Positions 27,501 to 35,706 of a DNA stretch of 45,533 bases are shown here, one piece after another; positions within the stretch are counted from its first letter, which is position 1, and the number at the start of each line of letters is the position of its first letter. Origin of the DNA: Alphaproteobacteria bacterium (lineage in GTDB: Bacteria; Pseudomonadota; Alphaproteobacteria; Rhodobacterales; Rhodobacteraceae); assembly GCA_030424645.1 (NCBI GenBank), contig JAUHWP010000009.1, forward strand, positions 1-45,533. The letters run 5' to 3'. The notes beneath the pieces are model-generated. The model saw only the letters and a list, made by a program, of their open reading frames with translations. It searched no databases and was not told where the DNA came from. The translations under genes and the position numbers were made by a program.

Positions 27501-28490
27501 TCAGAAAATGTCCTTGAACTCGGCAATGTTCGAGGCGTCATAGACAAACGGATCGGCCATCGCCCCGGCATTGGTGTCATCCAGCGTCACGTCGCCCATG
27601 CGCCCCATCGGGATGCTGGCGCCGGGTTCAGCGGTCGCATCACCCTTGGCCAGGTGATAGGCGATCATCGCCGCCGAATAACCAAGGTCGATCGGGTTCC
27701 AGATCGCAAAGGATTGCGACGCCCCGCTTTCAATCGCGCCCGCCATTTCCGACGGAAGGCCCAGCCCGGTGACATTCACCGACCCTACCTTGCCGGCATC
27801 CACCACAGCCTGCGCGGCCGCCACGATCCCGACCGAGGTCGGCGCGATGATCGCATCGAGATCGGGATAGGATTGGATAAGCCCGGTGGCCTCGCGATAG
27901 GATTTGTCGGCCAGGTCATCGCCATAGACCGTCGCAACCACGTCGATGCCCGGATAATCGCCCATCACCTTGTTCATCTCTTCGATCCAGATGTTCTGGT
28001 TGGTCGAGGTGGTGGTGGCGGACAGCACGGCAACCTCGCCGCCATCCGGCAGGTGATCGGCGGCCAGCTTGATGATCATATTGCCGATCAACGCGTTCGA
28101 TGACGGGTTCAGGTGCATCTGGCGCCCTTCTTCGGCCACGCCGCTATCCCAGCTGATGACGGTGATCCCGCGCTGCATCGCCTTCTGAAGCGTCGGCACC
28201 AAAGCATCGGTGTCATTGGCCGACACCGCAATCGCATCGACATTCTGCGCGATCAGCGAGTTGATCACCTCGATCTGGCCTTCCGCGGTGGTGTCGGTCG
28301 GGCCGGTATAGATGATTTCGACATCGCCCAGCTCGCTGGCGGCTTCTTCGGCGCCCTTCGCGGCCGCTTCGAAGAAGCCGATGCCAAGCGCCTTGACGAC
28401 CAGCGCGATGCGCATGTCTTCGGCCGACGCGGGACCGGCGAACAGCCCTGCGGCCACGGCAACAGATGTCAGAAGTTTCGTCAGTTTCAT
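27501..28490 (-). CDS. rhaS: Rhamnose-binding periplasmic protein
   Basis: A 329-residue type I periplasmic binding protein of the ribose/rhamnose cluster. The signal peptide is MKLTKLLTSVAVAAGLFAGP with cleavage after ASA. The mature protein shows MRIALVVKALGIGFFEAAAKGA, then NSLIAQNVDAIAVSANDTDAL and a domain crossover near VNVTGLGLPSEM. A strong GGAGG-type site precedes ATG 28490. It is the second gene of the rhaR-led operon and delivers L-rhamnose to RhaTPQ. Confidence 0.9.
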   Translation of the reverse strand: MKLTKLLTSVAVAAGLFAGPASAEDMRIALVVKALGIGFFEAAAKGAEEAASELGDVEIIYTGPTDTTAEGQIEVINSLIAQNVDAIAVSANDTDALVPTLQKAMQRGITVISWDSGVAEEGRQMHLNPSSNALIGNMIIKLAADHLPDGGEVAVLSATTTSTNQNIWIEEMNKVMGDYPGIDVVATVYGDDLADKSYREATGLIQSYPDLDAIIAPTSVGIVAAAQAVVDAGKVGSVNVTGLGLPSEMAGAIESGASQSFAIWNPIDLGYSAAMIAYHLAKGDATAEPGASIPMGRMGDVTLDDTNAGAMADPFVYDASNIAEFKDIF

Positions 28491-28539
28491 ATTGGAGTCC
28501 TCCCTGGTTCTCCGTGTTGCGCGGCGCCCGATCGGTTGT

Positions 28540-29340
28540 TCAGGACGCAGCTTCCTCTCTCGCGCCTCCTGCCGAGGCCACGATAAGTCTGATATCCGCC
28601 GCTTCGATCATCGCGGCGGCGCGGTCGCTGATCCCTTCATCGGTGATCAGCACGTCGATCTGCGCCAGCGGGCACAGCACAAGGCTTGAGCGGCTTTCGA
28701 ACTTCGTCGAATCCACCAGCAAGACCAGCTCATCCGCCTGCCCGATCAACTTCTGTTCGGCCTGGATGATCAGCGGGTCCGCCTCCATCACGCCCAGCGG
28801 GGCAACGCCCTGCGCGCCCATGAACATCCGGCGGGCATAGAAATTCCGGGTCACATCATTGTCGAATGGCGACAACACGATGTTCTGTTCGCGATAGATG
28901 ACACCACCGGAAATCAGCACCGAGTTCTTCGAGTTCTTCAGCAGATGTTCGGCAATCGGGAACGAGTTGGTGAACACCTGGCACCGGCGCGTGGCCAGCG
29001 GATGCACCATCTGGAAGGTGGTGGTGCCACCGTTGATGATGATCGGGTCGCCATCGGCGCACAGATCGACCGCGGCCCGCGCGATGGCCTGCTTTTGCTT
29101 GATATTGATCGTTTCGTTGACGGCAAAGGGCCGCCCGGCCAGTCCGGGAAACGGATTGGGCGACAGGGCTTCCGCGCCGCCACGCACCCGGCGCAGCCGC
29201 TTGGCCACATGCAACGCGGCAATATCCCGGCGAATCGTCGCCTCGGACGCCCCTGTCAGGCCACATATCTCTGCCACGGTCACGACCGGCCGGTCCTGAA
29301 CCGCGGACAGAATGATCTCGTGGCGTTCCTTCTCGTGCAT
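28540..29340 (-). CDS. rhaR: DeoR-family regulator of the rhamnose genes
   Basis: A 266-residue DeoR-type repressor. The N-terminal HTH is canonical (HEIILSAVQDRPVVTVAEIC ... SEATIRRDIAAL ... RVRGGA, residues 5-60). The C-terminal sugar-phosphate sensor domain contains IINGGTTTFQM and VLLVDSTKFESRSS. ATG 29340 follows GGGAGGAATTC. In Rhizobium, RhaR represses both divergent transcripts. The concentric inverted repeats at 29386-29458 are the expected operator. Confidence 0.88.
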   Translation of the reverse strand: MHEKERHEIILSAVQDRPVVTVAEICGLTGASEATIRRDIAALHVAKRLRRVRGGAEALSPNPFPGLAGRPFAVNETINIKQKQAIARAAVDLCADGDPIIINGGTTTFQMVHPLATRRCQVFTNSFPIAEHLLKNSKNSVLISGGVIYREQNIVLSPFDNDVTRNFYARRMFMGAQGVAPLGVMEADPLIIQAEQKLIGQADELVLLVDSTKFESRSSLVLCPLAQIDVLITDEGISDRAAAMIEAADIRLIVASAGGAREEAAS

Positions 29341-29385
29341 GAATTCCTCCCGTTGATGAAAAGATTGCCGCAGAAAAACGCTCAC

Positions 29386-29458
29386 TGTCAATCATTTTTT
29401 GTCATATAAATCATGTTATCCGCATTTCATGATTGGTTTTGACTATTAATGATTGACA
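29386..29458. promoter_or_regulatory. Concentric inverted repeats in the rhaR-rhaD divergent promoter (RhaR operator)
   Basis: An outer perfect 11-bp inverted repeat, TGTCAATCATT (29386-29396) and AATGATTGACA (29448-29458), surrounds an inner perfect 7-bp one, AATCATG (29409-29415) and CATGATT (29428-29434). The two share a centre within half a base (29422.0 and 29421.5). Each outer arm contains TTGACA reading outward, a plausible -35 element for each divergent transcript. ATCAT/ATGAT half-sites recur four times. A tetrameric DeoR repressor covering both promoters would explain the symmetry. Confidence 0.65.
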
Positions 29459-29530
29459 AACAGGCCTCTCCTGCGCAGTGTTGGGTCCAATACAGACTAT
29501 TCCTTACTTGAGGATCGGGAGGAGATCACC

Positions 29531-31627
29531 ATGACATCCGCACCTACGCGGCTTGCTTCGCTTTGGGATGACGCCACGGCGGAACAGATGAGCGAAGCTG
29601 AGAAACTGCTCTATCGCTCGAACCTTCTTGGGTCTGACAAGCGGGTGACGAATTACGGCGGCGGCAACACCTCGGCCAAGGTCATCCAGCCCGATCCCCT
29701 GACCGGTCAGGAAACCGAGGTGCTTTGGGTCAAGGGGTCCGGCGGCGATGTCGGTTCGATCAGGATGGATGGCTTTGCGACGCTTTACATGGACAAGCTG
29801 CGCGCGCTGAAAGACAAGTATCGCGGTGTCGAGTTCGAAGACGAAATGGTCGGCTATCTGCCCCATTGCACCTTCAACCTGAACCCGCGCGCGGCCTCGA
29901 TCGACACGCCGCTTCACGCCTATGTGCCCCGAAAACACGTCGATCACATGCACCCCGACGCGATCATCGCCATTGCGGCGTCGAAGAACAGCAAGGCGCT
30001 GACTCAGGAAATCTTCGGTGACGACATCGGCTGGCTGCCATGGAAGAAACCGGGTTACGAGCTTGGCCTGTGGCTTGAAAAATTCTGCCTCGACAACCCG
30101 GATGCCAAGGGGGTCGTGCTGGAAAGCCACGGGCTGTTCACATGGGATGACGACGCCAAGGCCTGTTACGAGCTGACACTGGACATCATCAACAAGGCCA
30201 TCGCCTATTTCGAGGAAAAGACGGCTGACATTCCGGCGTTTGGCGGTGCGGTGCATGAACGCCTTGCCCCCGATGCACGGCGCGCTGTGGCCGCGCAGCT
30301 GATGCCCGCCATTCGCGGCCATGTGTCCGGCGCCCAGCATATGGTCGGCCATTTCGAAGACAGCGACACGGTGCTTGAATTTGTCAACGCCAGGGATATG
30401 CGCGCGCTGGCGGCGCTTGGCACATCCTGCCCCGACCACTTCCTGCGCACCAAGATCCGCCCGCTCGTGGTCGATTTCGACCCTGCCGCCAACAATATCG
30501 ACGCGGTGCTGGACGGGTTGGAGGCGCAGATCGCCGCCTATCGCGATGACTATGCCGCCTATTACGACCGCTGCAAACATGCGGACTCGCCCGCCCTGCG
30601 CGACCCCAATGCCGTGGTTTACCTGATCCCCGGCGTCGGCATGATCACCTTCGCGAAAGACAAGGCAACGGCGCGGATTTCAGGCGAGTTCTATGTCAAC
30701 GCGATCAACGTGATGCGTGGGTCGTCCGCCGTGTCCGAATATTGCGGCCTGCCGGAACAGGAAGCCTTCGATATCGAATACTGGCTGCTGGAAGAGGCCA
30801 AGCTTCAGCGTATGCCGAAGCCGAAATCGCTTGCAGGCCGGGTGGCGATCGTCACCGGCGGGGCCGGCGGGATCGGGGCGGCGACCGCGGCGCGTTATCT
30901 TCAGGAAGGGGCCTGCGTGATGCTGGCCGACATCAACGACACCGCGCTGGACGAGGTGCGCGCAGGGTTTGCCGCCCAATACGGGGCCGATATGGTGCGC
31001 TCGGTCGTTATGAACGTGACCGACGAAACCGCCGTGGCCGACGCTTACGCCTATACCTCTGTCGAATTTGGCGGCGTCGACATCCTGGTGTCCAATGCGG
31101 GCATCGCATCCTCGGCCCCGGTCGAAGACACGACGCTGGCGCTGTGGAACAAGAACATGGACATCCTGTCCACCGGCTATTTCCTGGTCTCGCGCGAGGC
31201 GTTCAAGGTCATGCGCCGTCAAGGTGTCGGTGGTTCGATCGTGTTCGTTGCCTCCAAGAACGGGCTTGCGGCGTCGATGAATGCCTCGGCCTATTGCACG
31301 GCGAAGGCGTCGGAAATCCATCTTGCGCGCTGTCTTGCGCTGGAAGGGGCCGAAGCCGGTATCCGCGTCAACGTGGTCAACCCCGACGCGGTTCTGCGCG
31401 GGTCGAAGATCTGGGAAGGCGATTGGCTGGAACAGCGCGCCGGCACCTATGGCACCGATAAGGACGGGCTGGAGGAGATGTATCGCCAGCGGTCGATGCT
31501 GAAACTGTCGGTGCTGCCCGAAGATATCGCCGAAGCGGCCTATTTCTTTGCATCTGGCCAATCGGCAAAATCGACCGGCAATATCATCAACGTGGATGCA
31601 GGCAACGTGCAGGCGTTCACCCGCTGA
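29531..31627 (+). CDS. rhaD: Bifunctional rhamnulose-1-phosphate aldolase / short-chain dehydrogenase
   Basis: A 698-residue fusion. The N-terminal class II aldolase domain (about 1-420) has the zinc-site HVDHMHPDAI and a second histidine in ESHGLF; it splits L-rhamnulose-1-phosphate to DHAP and L-lactaldehyde. The C-terminal short-chain dehydrogenase (about 435-698) has the nucleotide motif VTGGAGGIGAATA, NAG in VSNAGIAS and the catalytic SAYCTAKAS; it oxidises lactaldehyde to lactate. This fusion is characteristic of alphaproteobacterial rhamnose loci. ATG 29531 follows GGGAGGAG; an upstream TTG in frame lies inside the operator and is rejected. Confidence 0.92.
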   Translation: MTSAPTRLASLWDDATAEQMSEAEKLLYRSNLLGSDKRVTNYGGGNTSAKVIQPDPLTGQETEVLWVKGSGGDVGSIRMDGFATLYMDKLRALKDKYRGVEFEDEMVGYLPHCTFNLNPRAASIDTPLHAYVPRKHVDHMHPDAIIAIAASKNSKALTQEIFGDDIGWLPWKKPGYELGLWLEKFCLDNPDAKGVVLESHGLFTWDDDAKACYELTLDIINKAIAYFEEKTADIPAFGGAVHERLAPDARRAVAAQLMPAIRGHVSGAQHMVGHFEDSDTVLEFVNARDMRALAALGTSCPDHFLRTKIRPLVVDFDPAANNIDAVLDGLEAQIAAYRDDYAAYYDRCKHADSPALRDPNAVVYLIPGVGMITFAKDKATARISGEFYVNAINVMRGSSAVSEYCGLPEQEAFDIEYWLLEEAKLQRMPKPKSLAGRVAIVTGGAGGIGAATAARYLQEGACVMLADINDTALDEVRAGFAAQYGADMVRSVVMNVTDETAVADAYAYTSVEFGGVDILVSNAGIASSAPVEDTTLALWNKNMDILSTGYFLVSREAFKVMRRQGVGGSIVFVASKNGLAASMNASAYCTAKASEIHLARCLALEGAEAGIRVNVVNPDAVLRGSKIWEGDWLEQRAGTYGTDKDGLEEMYRQRSMLKLSVLPEDIAEAAYFFASGQSAKSTGNIINVDAGNVQAFTR

Positions 31628-31684
31628 CCCGTTCGCAAGACCAAGCCGCACCCAACGGGCGCGCGCCACTTCCGGGAGGATACC

Positions 31685-32959
31685 ATGATCGACCCCACAA
31701 TCATCGAGGCACAGAACGCCGCCCGCACTGCCGATCTTCTACGCGACTATGACAGTCTTGGCGAAAAACTGTCACGCACCGGCATCGACATTGATGCGGC
31801 CAAGGCCCGTGCCCTGACATTTTCCGTCGCCGTCCCGTCCTGGGGCACAGGCACGGGCGGCACGCGATTTGCGCGGTTTCCGGGGGAAGGCGAGCCGCGC
31901 GACATTTTCGACAAGCTGGATGATTGCGGCGTGATCCACCGGCTGACCGATGCGGCGGGGTCCGTGTCGCTGCATATTCCGTGGGACAAGGCCGATCCGT
32001 CCGACCTGACAGCCCGCGCGGCGGAACACGGCCTGCGGTTCGACGCGATGAATTCCAACACGTTTCAGGATCAACCGGATCAGGACCGTTCCTATAAGTT
32101 CGGATCACTCAGCCACACCGATCCGGCCACCCGCGCGCAGGCGGTGGAACATAATCTTGAATGTATCGAGATCGGGCAGAAAATCGGATCGAGGGCGCTG
32201 ACCGTCTGGGTGGGTGACGGGTCCAACTTTCCGGGTCAGACCGACATGGGCGGCCAGTTCGAACGCTATCTTGCGTCGATGAAGGACATCTATAAGGCGC
32301 TGCCCGAGGACTGGCAGATCTTTTCCGAACACAAGGGCTTTGAACCCGCTTTCTATTCAACGGTGGTGCAGGACTGGGGCACATCGCTTCTGACCGCGCA
32401 AGAGCTGGGCGACAAGGCAAAATGCCTGGTCGATCTTGGGCATCACCAACCCAATGTGAATATCGAGATGATCGTGTCGCGCCTGATCCATGCGGGCAAG
32501 CTTGGCGGGTTTCACTTCAATGACAGCAAGTATGGCGATGACGATCTGGACAGCGGCACCATCGAACCTTACCGCCTGTTCCTGATCTGGAACGAACTGG
32601 TCAGCGCCGAGGATACGCCCGGACTTGATCTTGCCCATATGATCGACCAGTCACACAACGTGACCGACCCGATCGAAAGCCTGATGATCTCGGCCATCGA
32701 AATCCAGCGTGCCTATGTGCAGGCCAGCCTTGTGGACCGCACGGCACTGCACGGGTTTCAGCAGGAAAACGACGCCCTGATGGCATCGGCCACCCTGCGC
32801 GCGGCGTTTCGCACCGATGTCGACCCGATCCTGCAAATGGCCCGGTACGAGGCCGGCGCCGCCATCGACCCGGTCACGACCTATCGCGCATCCGGCTATC
32901 GCGCGCAGGTCGCGTCTGAACGCCCCAGGATCACGGGCGCAGGCGGCGGCATCGTGTGA
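31685..32959 (+). CDS. rhaI: L-rhamnose isomerase (RhaI type)
   Basis: A 424-residue TIM-barrel sugar isomerase converting L-rhamnose to L-rhamnulose. Metal-binding segments typical of the xylose-isomerase-like family are present: FSEHKGFEPAF, LVDLGHHQPN, and GGFHFNDSKYGDDDLD near residue 285. A GGGAGGATACC site precedes the ATG, and the gene follows rhaD by 57 bp. This RhaI group differs from the E. coli RhaA family. Sequence up to the GGGIV terminus appears complete. Confidence 0.92.
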   Translation: MIDPTIIEAQNAARTADLLRDYDSLGEKLSRTGIDIDAAKARALTFSVAVPSWGTGTGGTRFARFPGEGEPRDIFDKLDDCGVIHRLTDAAGSVSLHIPWDKADPSDLTARAAEHGLRFDAMNSNTFQDQPDQDRSYKFGSLSHTDPATRAQAVEHNLECIEIGQKIGSRALTVWVGDGSNFPGQTDMGGQFERYLASMKDIYKALPEDWQIFSEHKGFEPAFYSTVVQDWGTSLLTAQELGDKAKCLVDLGHHQPNVNIEMIVSRLIHAGKLGGFHFNDSKYGDDDLDSGTIEPYRLFLIWNELVSAEDTPGLDLAHMIDQSHNVTDPIESLMISAIEIQRAYVQASLVDRTALHGFQQENDALMASATLRAAFRTDVDPILQMARYEAGAAIDPVTTYRASGYRAQVASERPRITGAGGGIV

Positions 32960-33449
32960 CCATGGCCTGCCCGGGGTCCGGGTGGGCACATATAGGGCGG
33001 TCCAACGGTCGGGATGGCCCCTTTGGTGGATCGGCGCCCCGCCGTTCACCTTGATGTCCGTTTCCGTGCAATTCCGGGACGGTGTTGGCTTTCTGGCGAA
33101 GCGGTGCGACCGCCGGAGGGCTTATCGCTGATTCCATGCGATGTCGGCGGCACCTGTCCAGACGTCGATTGCCACCCTTCCGCAAAGGTCGAAACCGGCC
33201 TGTTTAGAGCCTTGTTCTCCTGCGCAGTAGTGTCTATTCGCCGCAAACCCGCAAGATGTAGTAAATTAATGCTTGCCCGACTCGGGTGATTTCGTCCATT
33301 TATTTACGGTAAGAGCAGGTTGGGACGCAAAAAAGCGTAACATACGGCGCGCTGCAAAGTGAATTGGGCAACAATAGACCCTGATGCGGCGCCACAACAG
33401 ACATCCGACGCGCCCCATTTGGCGTGTTGAAGAGGCATAAGGCAAGCGA
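32960..33449. other. Intergenic region between rhaI and repA
   Basis: About 490 bp without a recognisable gene. Just after rhaI, GCCTGCCCGG (32965-32974) and CCGGGTGGGC (32978-32987) form a 10-bp stem with two G-U pairs but no U-run, perhaps a weak terminator. The repA promoter must lie in the more AT-rich last 200 bp. Both strands of the middle part contain short open frames with basic, repetitive composition that resemble no protein I know. Confidence 0.45.
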
Positions 33450-34634
33450 ATGGCGCAGGACCGTATTGATCTTTTGGTGGGGGACCACGCCGCGCGGCTG
33501 TCCGAACGGCTTCAGGCGCATCGCGAACAGCTGTTTCCGCCCAACGCGCGCAAGGAACTGCGCAAATTCACCTCGGGCGAGGTGGCTGACCTGCTGGGCG
33601 TGAAAGACGCCTATCTGCGCAAGCTGCATCTTGAAGGGCGCGGGCCGGAACCGGAAATCCGTGCCGGTGGCCGTCGTTACTATTCGCCGCAGGACGTGCA
33701 GGCGCTGCGGGTGATGCTGGAAAAAGGGGCCAAGGCCCCCGGCACCTATCTGCCCGGTCGTCGCGACGGCGATCATTTGCAGGTCGTCACGGTCATCAAC
33801 TTCAAGGGCGGGTCGGGCAAGACGACCACATCCGCCCATCTGGCGCAGAAACTGGCGCTTGACGGATACCGTGTGCTGGCGATCGACCTTGACCCCCAGG
33901 CGTCGTTTTCCGCCTTGCACGGGTTCCAGCCGGAATTTGATCTGCTGGATGGGGGCACGCTTTACGACGCGATCCGCTATGACGACCCGGTGTCGATCCG
34001 GGACGTGATACAGCCCACCTATTTCACCAATCTCGATATCATACCGGGCAATCTTGACCTGATGGAGTTCGAGCACGACACCCCGCGCGCGCTGGCCGAA
34101 CGGTCCGGTCAGATGTTCTTTACCCGCGTTGGCGAGGTTCTGGCCGAGATCGAGTCCGAATACGACATCGTCGTGATGGACTGTCCGCCGCAACTTGGGT
34201 TTCTGACCATGTCCGCGCTTTCCGCCGCCACTGCCGTGCTGGTCACGGTGCATCCGCAGATGCTCGACGTGATGTCGATGTGCCAGTTCCTGCTCATGAC
34301 CTCGAACCTTCTGGGTGTTGTGGCCGAAGCGGGGGGCAACATGAGCTATGACTGGATGCGCTATGTCATCACCCGGTATGAACCGGGCGATGGGCCGCAA
34401 AACCAGATGGTCAGCTTCATGCGGTCGATGTTCGGCGAACATGTCCTGAACCACCCGGTCCTGAAATCCACCGCGATTTCCGATGCAGGGATCACCAAGC
34501 AAACGCTTTACGAGGTGGAAAAGGGTCACTTCACCCGCGCAACCTATGAACGCGCGATGGAAAGCCTGAACGCGGTGAACGGCGAGATCGAAACCCTGAT
34601 TCAACAAGCATGGGGACGAGAGAATGGCACGTAA
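33450..34634 (+). CDS. repA: RepA, plasmid partition ATPase and rep autoregulator
   Basis: A 394-residue ParA-type ATPase of the repABC family. An N-terminal MerR-like HTH (KFTSGEVADLLGVKDAYLRKL, about residues 39-60) for autorepression precedes the deviant Walker A motif FKGGSGKTTTSAHL near residue 118. Walker A' follows (DLDPQASFS), then Walker B (VVMDCPPQLG). It segregates the replicon with RepB. The gene is co-directional with rhaDI and overlaps repB by 11 bp. Length and domain order are normal for Rhodobacterales RepA. Confidence 0.93.
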   Translation: MAQDRIDLLVGDHAARLSERLQAHREQLFPPNARKELRKFTSGEVADLLGVKDAYLRKLHLEGRGPEPEIRAGGRRYYSPQDVQALRVMLEKGAKAPGTYLPGRRDGDHLQVVTVINFKGGSGKTTTSAHLAQKLALDGYRVLAIDLDPQASFSALHGFQPEFDLLDGGTLYDAIRYDDPVSIRDVIQPTYFTNLDIIPGNLDLMEFEHDTPRALAERSGQMFFTRVGEVLAEIESEYDIVVMDCPPQLGFLTMSALSAATAVLVTVHPQMLDVMSMCQFLLMTSNLLGVVAEAGGNMSYDWMRYVITRYEPGDGPQNQMVSFMRSMFGEHVLNHPVLKSTAISDAGITKQTLYEVEKGHFTRATYERAMESLNAVNGEIETLIQQAWGRENGT

Positions 34635-35541
34635 GGATCTGTTGAAAGGCCTGATGGAGGCCGCCCCCAAGGACGCCCCGCGCGCGGCCATGCCGCCCCG
34701 GTCTGCGAAAGGCGCCATCGGGGCTGTCAGCCAGTCGATTTCCGAGCTGCGCAACCGCGCGGTGATCGAGGTGCAGCCCGACCTGATCGACGATGCGGGC
34801 CTGAAAGACCGGTTGGATGCCGAGGACGACGGGCTTGACCAGCTGGCGGCCTCGATCCGCGACTATGGGCAGCAGGTGCCGGTGCTTCTGCGCCATTCAC
34901 CAAACGCCGAAGGCCGCTATGAAATCGTCTATGGCCGCCGCAGGGTCGCCGCGATGAAGAAACTGGGCAGGCCCGTCACGGCCATGGTGCGCGAGCTGAA
35001 CACCCGCGATCTGATCGTGACGCAGGGCCAGGAAAACGCCGCGCGCAAGGACCTGTCCTTTATCGAAAAGGCCAATTTCGCGGCGCAGATGGTCGAACAA
35101 GGCTTTGAACGCAAGGTGGTTTGCGACGCGCTGCACATCGACAAGACCGTGATTTCCCGCATGTTGTCGGTGATCGAAGCCCTGCCGCCCGCCCTTGTCC
35201 CGGCCATCGGGGCAGCACCGTCGGTCGGGCGCGACCGCTGGTTGGCCCTGGCGGCGCGGGCCAAGGGGCGCGATGCGGCACAGGTCATGGCGCTGGCGCA
35301 GGGCGCAACCTCGGACGCGCGGTTTGATGCGGTCTTCGATGGTTTGGCCCCCAAAGGCCCGCGCAAAGGTGCCTCTGCCCCCCCTGCCCCGCTGAAAAGC
35401 GCGTCTGGCAAGGTTCTGGGCGAAGCGAAAGCAACCCCCAAAGGTGCACAGATCAAACTGACCGACCCGGCATTTTCCGGCTGGCTGGTCGACAATATTG
35501 AGGAGATTCACCGGCTTTTTCTTGAGAAGCACGGCGAATAA
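34624..35541 (+). CDS. repB: RepB, plasmid partition protein (ParB family)
   Basis: A 305-residue centromere-binding protein. It begins MARKDLLKGLMEA, the N-terminal RepA-interacting start usual for RepB. The ParB/Srx domain (about 65-155) includes YEIVYGRRRVAAMKKLGRPV, then QGQENAARKDLSFIEKANFA and an HTH (VCDALHIDKTVISRMLSVIE). It should bind the 16-bp palindromes found at 35648, 37536 and 38370. The C-terminal segment (WLVDNIEEIHRLF) probably dimerises. Confidence 0.93.
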   Translation: MARKDLLKGLMEAAPKDAPRAAMPPRSAKGAIGAVSQSISELRNRAVIEVQPDLIDDAGLKDRLDAEDDGLDQLAASIRDYGQQVPVLLRHSPNAEGRYEIVYGRRRVAAMKKLGRPVTAMVRELNTRDLIVTQGQENAARKDLSFIEKANFAAQMVEQGFERKVVCDALHIDKTVISRMLSVIEALPPALVPAIGAAPSVGRDRWLALAARAKGRDAAQVMALAQGATSDARFDAVFDGLAPKGPRKGASAPPAPLKSASGKVLGEAKATPKGAQIKLTDPAFSGWLVDNIEEIHRLFLEKHGE

Positions 35542-35560
35542 CAGGCAAGAAACCCAGCAA

Positions 35561-35645
35561 AGGAGGCAGACCCCAGAAACGAAAAGACCCCCCAAGATAT
35601 GATCCCGAGAGGCCCTTCGAACTAGCACTTCTGAATCTGCCTCCT
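35561..35645 (+). promoter_or_regulatory. Long nested stem-loop in the repB-repC leader
   Basis: In the plus-strand mRNA, AGGAGGCAGA (35561-35570) can pair perfectly with TCTGCCTCCT (35636-35645). Inside it CAGAA (35574-35578) pairs with TTCTG (35629-35633), giving an interrupted stem of 15 bp that encloses the antisense RNA target. In repABC plasmids such leader structures compete with alternative folds and, with the antisense RNA, decide whether repC is expressed. The AGGAGG strand is sequestered in this fold. Confidence 0.55.
35581..35627 (-). ncRNA. Antisense control RNA of repC (ctRNA) with its own terminator
   Basis: On the minus strand, TTGACA (35657-35662) and CAGATT (35634-35639) are spaced by 17 bp and would start an RNA near 35627. 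About 13 bases later a 13-bp stem GGCCTCTCGGGAT-CAT-ATCTTGGGGGGTC (35602-35614 with 35586-35598) is followed by TTTTC. Five of the pairs are G-U, so the same stem on the plus strand would be broken by A-C mismatches: only the minus RNA terminates here. The size (about 47 nt) and location between repB and repC match the incompatibility ctRNA of repABC replicons. Confidence 0.7.
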
Positions 35646-35647
35646 CT

Positions 35648-35663
35648 GTTGACAGATGTCAAC
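35648..35663. repeat. 16-bp palindrome, copy 1 (candidate partition site)
   Basis: GTTGACAGATGTCAAC has 7-bp perfect arms and a central GA. It lies between repB and repC, the common place for the RepB-binding centromere in Rhodobacterales repABC replicons. It also contains the -35 hexamer of the antisense RNA on the minus strand, so RepB binding could affect ctRNA transcription. Two near-identical copies lie at 37536-37551 and 38370-38385. Confidence 0.65.
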
Positions 35664-35706
35664 AACGTCTTGCGGGCGAACAGAATCGTTTTGTCTGAAA
35701 ACAGTA

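Noticed and set aside
33300-34754. 484-codon open frame on the minus strand opposite repA
   Set aside because: repA on the plus strand shows all ParA motifs; the minus reading has no domain and arises from high G+C codon bias.
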